This document shows positions 47,951 through 57,087 of a stretch of 64,000 nucleotides of DNA, in pieces (the stretch's first letter is position 1; every line of letters starts with the position of its first letter). Below the pieces are notes generated by a model, which made no database searches, had not been told where the DNA came from, and saw only the letters and a list, made by a program, of their open reading frames with translations. A program made the translations under genes and the position numbers. Origin of the DNA: Hymenobacter properus (lineage in GTDB: Bacteria; Bacteroidota; Bacteroidia; Cytophagales; Hymenobacteraceae). The stretch lies in the NCBI RefSeq assembly GCF_015694735.1, contig NZ_JADQDP010000001.1, positions 62,001-126,000 on the forward strand, read 5' to 3'.

Positions 47951-48799
47951 ATGGTTGCCTTTATGCAGCGTTTTGTACTCCTCACGTTCCTGTTCCTGCA
48001 AACTGCCTTTGCCTGGGCCCTGAAGCCCAGCCGTGAGTGGCTGGCCACCCCCGATTCGCTGGGTATGCGCTACCAAACCGTGGCCCTGACCACGCCCGAC
48101 CGCGTGCAGCTCACCGGTTGGCTGATTGAACCCGCTATCGATGTGCCCGACCGCCACACCACAATGGTAGTGGCCTACGGCGACTTCGGTAACATGTCGA
48201 ACGAACTGCACCAAGCGCGGGCCCTGACGGCTGCCGGCTACCGGGTGTATCTGTTCGACTACCGCGGCTTTGGCCACAGCGCCGACTTCGCCATCGATAC
48301 CGAGCAGCTTTATTACCACGAGTTCGCGGTGGATTTGGGCACGGCGCTGGCCGACGCCCGGCGGCGCTACCCGCGCAACCGGACGGGTATCATAGCGTTT
48401 TCGATGGGCACCATGATGGCCAGCGAGGTGGCGGCCACGGCCCCACACTGCGACTTTCTGGTGACGGAAGGCTACGTGGCGAGCCCGCAACGCTTGGTGG
48501 CCTACCAGCTGCAAAGCCGGCAAAAGGTGGTGAGCCTGCCGGCCGAAGCAGCCGCTTACTCCCAATTCGCGCCCCGTGTGCGGTGCCCGTGGCTGCTGAT
48601 TGGCGGCACAGCGGATAAGCACACGCCCCTGGTCGATTCGGTGGCGGTGGTGCGCGACGCCCGGCGCCGCCAACGGCGGCAGGTGCTGGCTTACGAGGGC
48701 GCGCATCTGCAGGGCATGGTGGTGCTGAGCGAAGCCTATTTTGGCGATAAGTATGTGAGCGAAGTGAGCCGCTTTCTGGCGGCAGGCAAGCAGCGGTAG
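47951..48799 (+). CDS. Exported alpha/beta hydrolase
   Basis: The 282-residue protein has a signal-like start (MQRFVLLTFLFLQTAFAWA from ATG 47963; ATG 47951 adds 4 residues). The core shows YLFDYRGFGHSADF, the nucleophile elbow AFSMGTMMASEV (S in F-S-M-G), and the catalytic Asp/His region LIGGTADKHTPLVD and YEGAHLQGMV. The substrate is unknown; esterase or thioesterase activity is likely. The upstream open frame to 47873 lacks support. Confidence 0.8.
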   Translation: MVAFMQRFVLLTFLFLQTAFAWALKPSREWLATPDSLGMRYQTVALTTPDRVQLTGWLIEPAIDVPDRHTTMVVAYGDFGNMSNELHQARALTAAGYRVYLFDYRGFGHSADFAIDTEQLYYHEFAVDLGTALADARRRYPRNRTGIIAFSMGTMMASEVAATAPHCDFLVTEGYVASPQRLVAYQLQSRQKVVSLPAEAAAYSQFAPRVRCPWLLIGGTADKHTPLVDSVAVVRDARRRQRRQVLAYEGAHLQGMVVLSEAYFGDKYVSEVSRFLAAGKQR

Positions 48800-48929
48800 A
48801 AGGGCTCTCCCTGAATATTGAGGCAACTGTGTAGCAAAGGATGCTGCCAGCCATGAACGGTGCAACGATTGGGGCGGAAGGCCGGTCAGGCAGAAAACAA
48901 CAAATTTCTGCTTTTACCCTTTCCGCTTT

Positions 48930-49874
48930 ATGAAAAAATTATTCCTGTTCCTGTTCGTCGGCTTTGGCTTGAACGCCTGCAACCAGCAGCCCCCCCAACC
49001 CCTCGCCGCCGACCAGGTGAACGTGCTGGTGGGCAACGCCGGCTACGTGGCCGCCACAGGCCAAGCGCCCACCGCTGCCACCAATGACGATGCCCGCGTG
49101 CAAGCCCACCTGGCTTACGCCGAACGGCAGCTACGCCAGCGCCCCACCGCCGGCCTCAGCCCCGAACTGACCCAGCGGCGCGCCCACTTGCTCGACCTGC
49201 TGCATCGGTACTGGGTGGCCGGCGTGTTTCCGCGCAATTACGACCACCCCGAGGGCCGGCGCCCCTGCTTCATCGACCGCGACGGCCGCTTGTGCGCCGT
49301 GGGCTATTTGGTGGCCGAAACCGCCGGCCGCCCGGCCGCCGAGCGCATCAACGACGCCCATCAGTACGACCTGATTGCCGACATGCGCACCCCTGTGCTG
49401 GCCGACTGGGTGAAGACCTCGGGCCTGACCCGGGCCGAATGCGCCCTTATTCAGCCCACCTACGGCCCCCCGCCGCCCACCGAGGCCGACGTGAAATCCT
49501 ACGCCGTGGGCTCGGCCCTTTGGAGCGGCGTGAATGTGATGCTGGGCGCCGCCAACGCCAGCCAGTTCAACCGCCCCACGGGAGGCAAAGGCGCGGCTTA
49601 CGCTGGCATCCTGAGCGGCACCGGCCAACTGCTGACTGGTGCTCTGCGCCTGCCCAACGACGAACAGGGCATTAACTGGAGCCGGGTCACCACCTATGGT
49701 ACCGAGCGCAACATATCCTACCTCAACATCGGCCTGGGCACCGCCACCTTGGCCCTGAGTGCCTGGAACCTCATCAGCCACCGCAATGCGGCGCAGCAAA
49801 AAACGACCGTGGGCGTGGTGAATTTTCCCGGGCCGGCCGGGGGCAGCGGGCTGTCGCTCACGCGGCGGTTCTGA
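48930..49874 (+). CDS. Lipoprotein with an uncharacterised conserved domain
   Basis: A 314-residue protein with lipobox GLNAC. Residues 60-180 form a recognisable but unnamed domain: RRAHLLDLLHRYWVAGVFPRN, PCFIDRDGRLCAVGYLVAE (two Cys, C113 and C122), QYDLIADMRTPVLADWVKTS and GLTRAECALIQPTYGPPPP. I recall similar segments in other Bacteroidota and in Myxococcota, without a function. The C-terminal third is Gly/Ala-rich with hydrophobic stretches. It ends 1 base from the convergent nuclease gene. Confidence 0.72.
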   Translation: MKKLFLFLFVGFGLNACNQQPPQPLAADQVNVLVGNAGYVAATGQAPTAATNDDARVQAHLAYAERQLRQRPTAGLSPELTQRRAHLLDLLHRYWVAGVFPRNYDHPEGRRPCFIDRDGRLCAVGYLVAETAGRPAAERINDAHQYDLIADMRTPVLADWVKTSGLTRAECALIQPTYGPPPPTEADVKSYAVGSALWSGVNVMLGAANASQFNRPTGGKGAAYAGILSGTGQLLTGALRLPNDEQGINWSRVTTYGTERNISYLNIGLGTATLALSAWNLISHRNAAQQKTTVGVVNFPGPAGGSGLSLTRRF

Positions 49875-49875
49875 G

Positions 49876-51354
49876 TTACTCGGCGCGGCCGCTGTCGACC
49901 AGCTTTTGCAGGCGGGCCTGCACGGGGCGGGGCAGAGCTGAAAGCAAATCAAGGCCCGAAGCGGCTTCGATTTTATCGACGGAAGTCAGGTACTGCCGCC
50001 AGTCGGGGCTGATGCCGTTGTCGTTGGGCGTGTCGACGGCCAGCACGCGCACGCTGGGGTCGGTGGCGATGCGTTGCAGGTCGTTGGTGCCGTCGGGCAG
50101 GATGACCATGACTTTCCAGATGCGGGCGGGCACGGTCACGCGGCCCTGGTCGAGGGTCTGGGCGAAGCCGTTGGCGCCGGTGCCGCCACGCCCGTAGCTG
50201 CCCATGATGACGTAGATTTCCTGTCCGCGCTGCACTTGGCTGCGGCCGTATTCTTCGAGGTGGGCCCAGGCTTGCTGGTTGTTTTTAGGCGCCTGGGGCA
50301 CCATGTTGGTCATCAGGAAGGTATTGGCGTTGGCGTCGAGGTCGGCGGTGCGGTCGCCGCTGGGGCAGTTATGCCCCTTGTCGAAGCCGGAGCGGGCGTA
50401 GCTGGCGGGCGTTACCTGGTAGAACTGACGGGGCAGGGCCGCGTCAGGCCGGAAGTTGTTCTGGCGCGGGGCTTCGCCAAGGTCGGCCTTGTCGATGTGC
50501 CAACTCACCCAGGTAGGAATGCCGCGGTTGGCGTTGTAGCCGATGGTAAATTCGGGGTGCACCAGGAGGTAGTTGGTGGCGTTGGCGGGGTCGGAGGTGG
50601 CGCCGCTGGGGTTGCCCAAGGCCAGGTTGGCGTCGTTGGGGTCTTGTGCCACGCCGGTGCCCGTGCCGGCCGCGGGCTGCTGGGCGGGGGCGTTGGGCAT
50701 TGGGTTTTGAGTAGAGGAAGTCGGTGCCTGGTTGCGGTTTTCGAAATAGCCGCCAGTCACGCCCGCGCCCACCGCCACGGCAGCGCCGGTAGCGGTTTCG
50801 AGCACAATGTCGTCGAGGTCGAGCCGGTTATTGGGGCCGCTGGTTTTGCGAATTTCCAGGCGCAGGGGCTCATTGGCCAGGCCCGCGAAAACGTGGGGCA
50901 CCAGCTTGGGGCCGCTTGTGGTGATGGGCGAACCCGTGCGAGAATAAGTGCGGCCCCCGTCGCGGCTCAGCCACAGTTCCCAGGTGCTGGGCCCGTCCTG
51001 GCCATAGGCCGCCGCCGAGATGGTGATGCGTCGCACGCCCGCCACCGCGTTGAAACGCATGGAGATGCGGCCCAAATTGCGCAAACGCACCGCGCGGGCC
51101 CCGTTCTTGTGGTCTTGCGCACTACTGCCGATGAGGGCATCCTGGAAGTGCCACAGACCGGTAGCCAGCGGCTCATCGGCTTCTTCATAGGAGCCTTTGC
51201 TGCCCGCTTCGAAGGTTTCGGGAAAGGGGCTGTTGGCCGGCGTCTGGGCGGCCGGTGCCTGGGAAACGCGCGTGGTGGCCGATTCGGGCGACTGCTGCGA
51301 GCAGGCCAGCAGGGCCACCAGTGCCAAGGGGGAGAAATAAGCCGAAATGTGCAT
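49876..51354 (-). CDS. NucA-type DNA/RNA non-specific endonuclease lipoprotein
   Basis: A 492-residue protein starting at ATG 51354 with lipobox LVALLAC (C18). Residues 45-190 form a beta-sandwich-like region (WHFQDALIGSS, RITISAAAYGQDGPSTWELW, LDLDDIVLET). The C-terminal half (about 258-455) is a beta-beta-alpha-metal nuclease: D325-K-G-H328 (GFDKGHNCPSGDRT, general base H328), TNMVPQAPKNNQQAW with the metal-binding Asn, and the following WAHLEE Glu. It is expected to cut DNA and RNA without sequence preference outside the cytoplasm. The cognate inhibitor family (NuiA) is represented 2.7 kb away. Confidence 0.9.
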   Translation of the reverse strand: MHISAYFSPLALVALLACSQQSPESATTRVSQAPAAQTPANSPFPETFEAGSKGSYEEADEPLATGLWHFQDALIGSSAQDHKNGARAVRLRNLGRISMRFNAVAGVRRITISAAAYGQDGPSTWELWLSRDGGRTYSRTGSPITTSGPKLVPHVFAGLANEPLRLEIRKTSGPNNRLDLDDIVLETATGAAVAVGAGVTGGYFENRNQAPTSSTQNPMPNAPAQQPAAGTGTGVAQDPNDANLALGNPSGATSDPANATNYLLVHPEFTIGYNANRGIPTWVSWHIDKADLGEAPRQNNFRPDAALPRQFYQVTPASYARSGFDKGHNCPSGDRTADLDANANTFLMTNMVPQAPKNNQQAWAHLEEYGRSQVQRGQEIYVIMGSYGRGGTGANGFAQTLDQGRVTVPARIWKVMVILPDGTNDLQRIATDPSVRVLAVDTPNDNGISPDWRQYLTSVDKIEAASGLDLLSALPRPVQARLQKLVDSGRAE

Positions 51355-51484
51355 GAAGGCGAAGATATCATACACGACAGCGTAGCGCATCGGTAAGGCA
51401 GAACGACACGGAGGCGGGCCATCGTTGAACCGGGTGGGCCAGCGCAAAACATGGACGGGCGCAGGCTGCACACTATGAGGCAAG

Positions 51485-51519
51485 AAAAAGGCTCCCTGAT
51501 TATTCAGGGAGCCTTTTTT
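51485..51519. terminator. Bidirectional intrinsic terminator
   Basis: aaaaaggctccctga and tcagggagcctttttt pair over 15 bp around a 4-base loop. It lies past the stop of the minus-strand aldo/keto reductase, upstream of the nuclease gene. Confidence 0.85.
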
Positions 51520-51534
51520 CTTGCTGGCCAGAGA

Positions 51535-52554
51535 TTATGCCTGCCGGTCGGCGCCGGTCATGGTTAGCATCCAGCCAGGGTATTCGGGCGCGAGCTTGCT
51601 CACTTCGTCCAGTTGCTTGAGCTCGTCGGGGGTGAGCTGAACGTCAACCGCCTTGAGGTTGTCTTCGAGCTGGTCCATCTTTTTGGCGCCAATAATGACG
51701 GTGCTCACCACCGGCTGGTGCAGCAGCCAAGCCAGCGCCAGGGCGGCCACGGTCGTGTTTTTGGCCTCGGCCATGGGGCGTAGCCGGTCAATGATGTCGA
51801 AGGCTAGCTCCTTGTTCACGGGCGGGAAGTCAAAATTGCTACGACGGCCTTCGCCGGTGGGGTTTTCGCGGGTGTACTTGCCCGATAGGAAACCGCCGGC
51901 CAGAGGGCTCCACACCATTAGGCCCAGCTGCTGGTCCTGGAGCAGGGGCACCAGCTCACGTTCCAGGTCGCGCCCCGCGATGGTGTAGTAGGCCTGCAGG
52001 CTCTGGTAGCGCTCCAGGTGCTGGCGCTCCGAGATGCCGAGGGCCTTCATCAGCTGCCAGGCGGCCACGTTGCTGGCCCCGATGTAGCGCACCTTGCCCT
52101 GGCGCACGAGGTCGTCGAGGGCGCGCAGGGTTTCCTCCAAGGGCGTGAGCGGGTCGTAGGAATGGGTTTGGTAGAGGTCGATGTAGTCGGTCTTGAGGCG
52201 CTTGAGCGAACCCTCTACCTGGGCCATGATGTGCTGGCGGGTAAGGCCGGCGTCGTTGGGGCCGTCGCCCATTTTGCCGCGCACCTTGGTGGCCAGAATG
52301 AGCGAATCGCGCCGCAGCCCGAGGTTGTGCAGGGCTTGGCCGGTAATTTCTTCCGACTGGCCTTCGGTGTAGATGTTGGCCGTGTCGATGAAGTTGATGC
52401 CGGCTTCCACCGCGCGTTTCATCAGCGCATCGGCCCCGGCCTGGTCCACGCCATTGATGGCGGCAAAGCGGCCGCCCACGGCGCCAAACGTCATGGTGCC
52501 GAGGCAAAGCTCGGAAACTTTCAGGCCGGTGCGGCCCAGCAGGTGGTATCTCAT
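51535..52554 (-). CDS. Aldo/keto reductase
   Basis: A 339-residue NADP-dependent (alpha/beta)8 oxidoreductase. The start MRYHLLGRTGLKVSELCLG is typical of the YccK/YghZ-like group. FIDTANIYTEGQSEE holds the catalytic Asp/Tyr, and DLYQTHSYDPLTPLEETL the catalytic His. The C-terminus contains the cofactor site (STVIIGAKKMDQLEDNL). The physiological carbonyl substrate is unknown. Monocistronic, with its own terminator. Confidence 0.92.
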   Translation of the reverse strand: MRYHLLGRTGLKVSELCLGTMTFGAVGGRFAAINGVDQAGADALMKRAVEAGINFIDTANIYTEGQSEEITGQALHNLGLRRDSLILATKVRGKMGDGPNDAGLTRQHIMAQVEGSLKRLKTDYIDLYQTHSYDPLTPLEETLRALDDLVRQGKVRYIGASNVAAWQLMKALGISERQHLERYQSLQAYYTIAGRDLERELVPLLQDQQLGLMVWSPLAGGFLSGKYTRENPTGEGRRSNFDFPPVNKELAFDIIDRLRPMAEAKNTTVAALALAWLLHQPVVSTVIIGAKKMDQLEDNLKAVDVQLTPDELKQLDEVSKLAPEYPGWMLTMTGADRQA

Positions 52555-52623
52555 AAGGGATGTTTTGGGAAAGGGTGCGGCATAGAACCGGTCCTGCCCC
52601 TTTTTGTTAACGCACCCCCTTGC

Positions 52624-53496
52624 TTAGGGCACGGCCACGCCGTTGGCCTTTAGCACCTGGCCAAAAAAAAGCACCTGATAGGGCAGGGCCGTTTGCCAGT
52701 ATTCCCAGGTGTGGGCGCCGGGGCGCTCGGTGTAGTCATGCGGCGTGTGGTTGTACACCAGCCGGCGGTGCATCTCGCGGTTGATTTCGATGAGGCCGTC
52801 GTCCACGCCGCAGTCGAAAATGATAGGCAGGCCGTTTTTGTGAATCTGGTCGGCCATGTTCACCACGGAATTGGCGCTGAAAAACGCGGGGTTTTGCTCT
52901 TCCGAGCCGATGATGGGCGTCAGGTTCTTGTTGCGCCAGGCAATTTCATCGGGCGTGGCTTTACGGTTGGCGCTGCTCAGCTCCAGGGCGCCGCTCATGC
53001 TGCCGGCCGCGCCGTACAAGTCGGGGTGGCGGGCCGAGAGGTACATGGCTCCGAAGCCGCCCATTGAGAGGCCGGTGATGAGGCGGCCCTTGCGGTCGCG
53101 CACGGTGCGGTAGGCTTGGTCGATGGCCGGAATGACTTCCTTAGTGAGGTAGGTTTCGAACTGGCTGTCGGCCTTCACCGGGCTGTCGAGGTAGAAGCTG
53201 AAGGTTTCGCCCTCGGGGTTCACAATAATCAGGTTGTACTGGTCGGCGAGGCGGTGCAGCAGTTGCTTGTCGGGCGTCTTGCTCAGCCAGTTATTGAAGT
53301 GGCCCCAGGCCCCGTGCAGCAGGTAGAGCACGGGGTAATTGGCCTTTTTGTTCTTGGCGTAGGAGGCGGGCAGCACCACGGCGGCGCGGTAGGTTTTTTG
53401 CATGGCCGCGCTGGGAATGCTGAGGGTGTCGACCCGGGCGGCGTGAGCGGCGGAAGTAGCGAGCAGCAGGCAGGCGAGGAGTAGGAGGGAACGCAT
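52624..53496 (-). CDS. Secreted esterase (esterase-D/FrsA-like alpha/beta hydrolase)
   Basis: A 290-residue protein with signal peptide MRSLLLLACLLLATSAAHAA. The domain shows YPVLYLLHGAWGHFNNWL (oxyanion region), the nucleophile S144 in LITGLSMGGFGAMYLSARHP, DCGVDDGL (catalytic Asp region) and AHTWEYWQTALPYQ (catalytic His). This is the putative esterase family that includes acetyl-xylan/feruloyl esterases and S-formylglutathione hydrolase. The exported location favours glycan deacylation, but this is inference. Confidence 0.88.
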   Translation of the reverse strand: MRSLLLLACLLLATSAAHAARVDTLSIPSAAMQKTYRAAVVLPASYAKNKKANYPVLYLLHGAWGHFNNWLSKTPDKQLLHRLADQYNLIIVNPEGETFSFYLDSPVKADSQFETYLTKEVIPAIDQAYRTVRDRKGRLITGLSMGGFGAMYLSARHPDLYGAAGSMSGALELSSANRKATPDEIAWRNKNLTPIIGSEEQNPAFFSANSVVNMADQIHKNGLPIIFDCGVDDGLIEINREMHRRLVYNHTPHDYTERPGAHTWEYWQTALPYQVLFFGQVLKANGVAVP

Positions 53497-53533
53497 AGGG
53501 CGGGAATGGCGGAATAAAGAACAAAAGCCAGAA

Positions 53534-53624
53534 CGTCATGCTGAGCGCAGCCGAAGCATCTCTACCGCGCAAGTAATTTATTTACTCTTGCGGTAGAGAT
53601 GCTTCGGCTGCGCTCAGCATGACG
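53534..53624. repeat. Palindromic repeat copy 7 (GTCATGCTGAGC type, perfect)
   Basis: Exact 35-base arms (53534-53568, 53590-53624) with a 21-base loop. It lies between the esterase start and the aspA stop, both on the minus strand. Confidence 0.92.
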
Positions 53625-53643
53625 CTTTTAAAGCTAGGCGGCG

Positions 53644-55047
53644 CTACTGCTTAAACACCGGACGAATCAGGTTCTCAAACGTGAAAATCTCGTCCCACTT
53701 TTGCTGCGTCAGCAGCCCGCGTTCAACCACCGCAATGTCGTGTACCGACTTGCCGGTTTTTAGCGCCTCCTTGGCGATTTCGGCCGAGGCTTCGTAACCG
53801 ATTAGCGGGTTGAGCTGCGTGACGATGCCGATGCTGTTGCGCACCAGGTTTTCGGCGTGGTACTTGTTGGCCGTGATGCCGATGACGCACTTGTCGCGCA
53901 GGGTGCGGCAGGCGTTGGTCATGTAGGAAATCGAGGTGAACAGCGCGAAGCTGATAACCGGCTCCATCACGTTGAGCTGGAGCTGGCCGGCTTCGGCGGC
54001 CATGGTCACCGTGAGGTCGGCCCCGATGACGTAAAACGCCGTCTGGTTCACCACCTCGGGCACCACGGGGTTCACCTTGCCGGGCATGATGCTGGAGCCC
54101 GGCTGCAAGGGCGGCAGGTTGATTTCGTTGATGCCCGTACGCGGCCCCGACGAGAGCAGACGCAGGTCGTTGCAGATTTTGCTCAGCTTCACGGCCGTGC
54201 GCTTCAGCACGCCCGAGAGTTGCACGTAGGCGCCGGTGTCGTAAGTGGCCTCGAACAAGTCGCCGGCCAAACTCAGGTTGAGGCCCGTGATGCGGCGCAG
54301 GTGCTCGGTTACGAGCTCGGGGTAGCCGGTGGGGGCGTTCACGCGCGAGCCAATGGCGGTGGCACCCATGTTGATTTCGTCAATCAAGCGGCGCGAGTCG
54401 TCGATGCGCAGCAGCTCCTCGCGCAGGTTGGTGGCGAAAGCCCGGAACTCGTCGCCCATGCTCATGGGCACGGCGTCCTGCAGCTGGGTGCGCCCCATTT
54501 TGAGAATGTCGCGGAATTCCTCAGCTTTTTGGGCGAAGGCGTCGGCCAGGGCCACCAGAGTTTCGCGGTAGCCCACCAGCTTGTTGTTGAGGGCGATGCG
54601 GAAGGCAGTGGGGTAGGCGTCGTTGGTGCTCTGCGAGCAGTTGACGTGGTTGTTGGGGTGGCAGTACTGGTACTCGCCCTTCTGGTGGCCCATCATTTCG
54701 AGGGCCACGTTGGCAATGACCTCGTTGGCGTTCATGTTCACCGACGTGCCGGCGCCGCCCTGAATCATGTCGGTGAGGAACTGGTTGTCGAACTCGCCGG
54801 TGGCCACCCGGTCGCAGGCAGCGGCAATGGCGTCGGCAATGTTGGCGGGCAGCACGCCCAGGTCTTTGTTGGCCAGGGCGGCGCCTTTTTTTACATAGGC
54901 CAGGGCCTGCACAAACAGCGGCTCGGCTTTGATGGGGATGCCAGTAATGGCGAAGTTTTCGAGGGCGCGCAGCGTCTGGATGCCGTAGTAGGCGGTATCG
55001 GGCAGGCTGCGCTCGCCCAGAAAGTCGTGTTCGATGCGGGAGTTCAT
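53644..55047 (-). CDS. aspA: Aspartate ammonia-lyase
   Basis: A 467-residue lyase that interconverts L-aspartate with fumarate and ammonia. The start RIEHDFLGERSLPDTAYYGIQ is typical of AspA. The superfamily signature GSSIMPGKVNPVVPE (near residue 316) carries the catalytic Ser. CSQSTNDAYPTAFRIALN and the TGKS block near the end favour AspA over class II fumarase. ATG 55047 is chosen; 16 upstream in-frame residues lack support. Confidence 0.93.
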   Translation of the reverse strand: MNSRIEHDFLGERSLPDTAYYGIQTLRALENFAITGIPIKAEPLFVQALAYVKKGAALANKDLGVLPANIADAIAAACDRVATGEFDNQFLTDMIQGGAGTSVNMNANEVIANVALEMMGHQKGEYQYCHPNNHVNCSQSTNDAYPTAFRIALNNKLVGYRETLVALADAFAQKAEEFRDILKMGRTQLQDAVPMSMGDEFRAFATNLREELLRIDDSRRLIDEINMGATAIGSRVNAPTGYPELVTEHLRRITGLNLSLAGDLFEATYDTGAYVQLSGVLKRTAVKLSKICNDLRLLSSGPRTGINEINLPPLQPGSSIMPGKVNPVVPEVVNQTAFYVIGADLTVTMAAEAGQLQLNVMEPVISFALFTSISYMTNACRTLRDKCVIGITANKYHAENLVRNSIGIVTQLNPLIGYEASAEIAKEALKTGKSVHDIAVVERGLLTQQKWDEIFTFENLIRPVFKQ

Positions 55048-55148
55048 GCGGGAATTTTGGGTGGAGGAGGTTGGGCTTGTACGGAAAGGCCGCAAGCCGG
55101 GACAAACCTACGGCAGCGCATTGCAACGCGGCGGGTTTTACGCAACCA

Positions 55149-55254
55149 GAACGCCATGCAGAGGGCAGTGAAGCATCTTCACCGCGCGATGCAATCCAAT
55201 CAACTGGATTACTATTGAGGTAAAGATGCTTCGCTGCCCTCTGCATGACGTTCT
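55149..55254. repeat. Palindromic repeat copy 8 (variant GCCATGCAGAGG type)
   Basis: Arms agree with each other apart from a few mismatches but differ from the other copies at several compensating positions (gcagagggcagtg against ctctgccctctgc-like pairing). It lies between the divergent aspA and DUF885 genes. Confidence 0.85.
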
Positions 55255-55276
55255 TCTCTAACATTTAAACCTGCCT

Positions 55277-57031
55277 ATGAAACTCCGCTACCTATCCTTG
55301 CTGGCCCTTGCCCTCGCCGGCTGTTCCCAATCTAAAAAATCGGACACCGTCAGCAGTGGCGCCGACGCCCGCTTCGACACCTTCAAAAACCAGTTCATCG
55401 AAGCCCTGTGGCGGCAAAACCCCGACTACGCCAGCAGCCAGGGCTACCACAAGTACGACTCGCTGCTGGTGATACCCAACGCCGCCCAGCGGCAGAGCGA
55501 CGACGCTTTTGCGCAGAAATACCTGGCCGCGCTGGGCAAGTTTTCGGCCGACAGCCTCTCGCCCAACAACCAGATTGACCTGCGCCTGCTGCGCAACGAA
55601 CTGCGCGCCGAGCGCTGGTACGCCGACACGCTAAAGAGCTGGCAGTGGAACCCCGCCAGCTACAACCTCGGAGCCAGCGTGGGCGACCTGCTCAACGGCC
55701 GCCATTACCCCCTGGACCGCCGCCTGCGCAACATCTCCGATAAAATCAGCCACGCCGCCGAATATTACGCCGCAGCGCAGGCCAATATCAGCAACCCCAC
55801 CAAGGAGCACACCGAGCTGGCCCTGAAGCAAAACGCTGGCGGGCTGGCCGTATTTGGGGCCAGCCTGGCCGATTCGGTGAAGAAATCTGGCCTGAGCGAA
55901 GCCGAGAAACAGACCCTGACGGCCCGCATTGCCGGGGCGAGCGCAGCCGTGCAGGGCTACCTGGATTTCCTGAAAAACGACATTTTGCCCAAAGGCCGGT
56001 TCCGCTCGTTCCGCATTGGCAAGGAGCTGTTTGAGCAGAAGTTTGCCTACGACATTCAGTCGCGCTTTTCGGCGGCCGAGCTTTACCAGGAAGCCCAAAA
56101 GCACAAGGCCGAGCTGCTGCACGACATGGGCCGCCGCGCCGCGCGCCTCTATCCCAAGTACCTGCCCGGTCAAAAAGCCCCCGCCGACACGCTAGCTTTG
56201 ATTACGGCCGTTGTCAACCAACTCACGCTCAAGCACGCCCCGCGCGACGGCTTTGTGGATGCGGTGAAGCGCCAGATTCCGACGCTGGTGGCTTTCGTGA
56301 ACGAGAAAAAACTCCTGACGCAGGACCCCAGCAAGCCGCTGGTGGTGCGCGAAACACCGCTTTACATGCGCGGCAGCGGTGCGGGCGCCAGCGTCTCGGC
56401 CCCCGGGCCCTACGACAAGGGCGCTAATACCTACTACAACGTGGAGCCCATTCCGGCCGACTGGACACCCGCCCAGGCCGAAAGCTACCTGCGCGAATAC
56501 AACGACTACACCCTGCAGATTCTTAACATCCACGAGGCCATTCCGGGCCACTATACGCAGCTGGTGTACGCCAACCGCTCGCCCTCGCTGGTGAAAAGCA
56601 TCTTTGGCAACGGCGCTATGATTGAGGGCTGGGCCGTGTATGCCGAACGCATGATGCTGGAAAACGGCTACGGCAACAATTCCGACGAAATGTGGCTGCT
56701 GTGGGACAAGTGGAACATGCGCTCCACGCTCAACGCCGTCATCGACCACGCCATACAAGTGGACAACCTGAGCGAGCAAGACGTGGTGAAGATGCTGCGC
56801 CGCGAAGGCTTCCAGGAAGAAGCCGAGGCCCGCGGTAAGTGGCTGCGCGCCACCCTGAGCCAGGTGCAGCTCAGCAGCTACTTCACCGGCTACACCGAGA
56901 TTTATGCCCTGCGCCAGGAGCTGAAGCAGAAAGCCGGCAAGGATTTCGATTTGAAGGCCTTCAACGAAAACTTCCTCAGCTACGGCAGCGCGCCGGTGAA
57001 ATACATCCGCGAGCTGCTACTGCGCAAATAG
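55277..57031 (+). CDS. DUF885 lipoprotein (putative metallopeptidase)
   Basis: A 584-residue lipoprotein (lipobox LALAGC) of the DUF885 family, whose members are regarded as gluzincin-like zinc peptidases. The metal-binding motif appears as HEAIPGH near residue 419 (ILNIHEAIPGHYTQLVY). IEGWAVYAERMMLENGYG supplies the third ligand region. It probably degrades peptides in the periplasm or at the cell surface; the activity is inferred. Confidence 0.9.
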   Translation: MKLRYLSLLALALAGCSQSKKSDTVSSGADARFDTFKNQFIEALWRQNPDYASSQGYHKYDSLLVIPNAAQRQSDDAFAQKYLAALGKFSADSLSPNNQIDLRLLRNELRAERWYADTLKSWQWNPASYNLGASVGDLLNGRHYPLDRRLRNISDKISHAAEYYAAAQANISNPTKEHTELALKQNAGGLAVFGASLADSVKKSGLSEAEKQTLTARIAGASAAVQGYLDFLKNDILPKGRFRSFRIGKELFEQKFAYDIQSRFSAAELYQEAQKHKAELLHDMGRRAARLYPKYLPGQKAPADTLALITAVVNQLTLKHAPRDGFVDAVKRQIPTLVAFVNEKKLLTQDPSKPLVVRETPLYMRGSGAGASVSAPGPYDKGANTYYNVEPIPADWTPAQAESYLREYNDYTLQILNIHEAIPGHYTQLVYANRSPSLVKSIFGNGAMIEGWAVYAERMMLENGYGNNSDEMWLLWDKWNMRSTLNAVIDHAIQVDNLSEQDVVKMLRREGFQEEAEARGKWLRATLSQVQLSSYFTGYTEIYALRQELKQKAGKDFDLKAFNENFLSYGSAPVKYIRELLLRK

Positions 57032-57087
57032 CCGCCAGCAACCCTCGGAAACGGGATGGAGTTTAAGGAAGCTCAACCCTGTTTTCT

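Noticed and set aside
53857..55218. 453-codon open frame opposite aspA
   Set aside because: Antisense shadow of aspA running into repeat copy 8; no domain.
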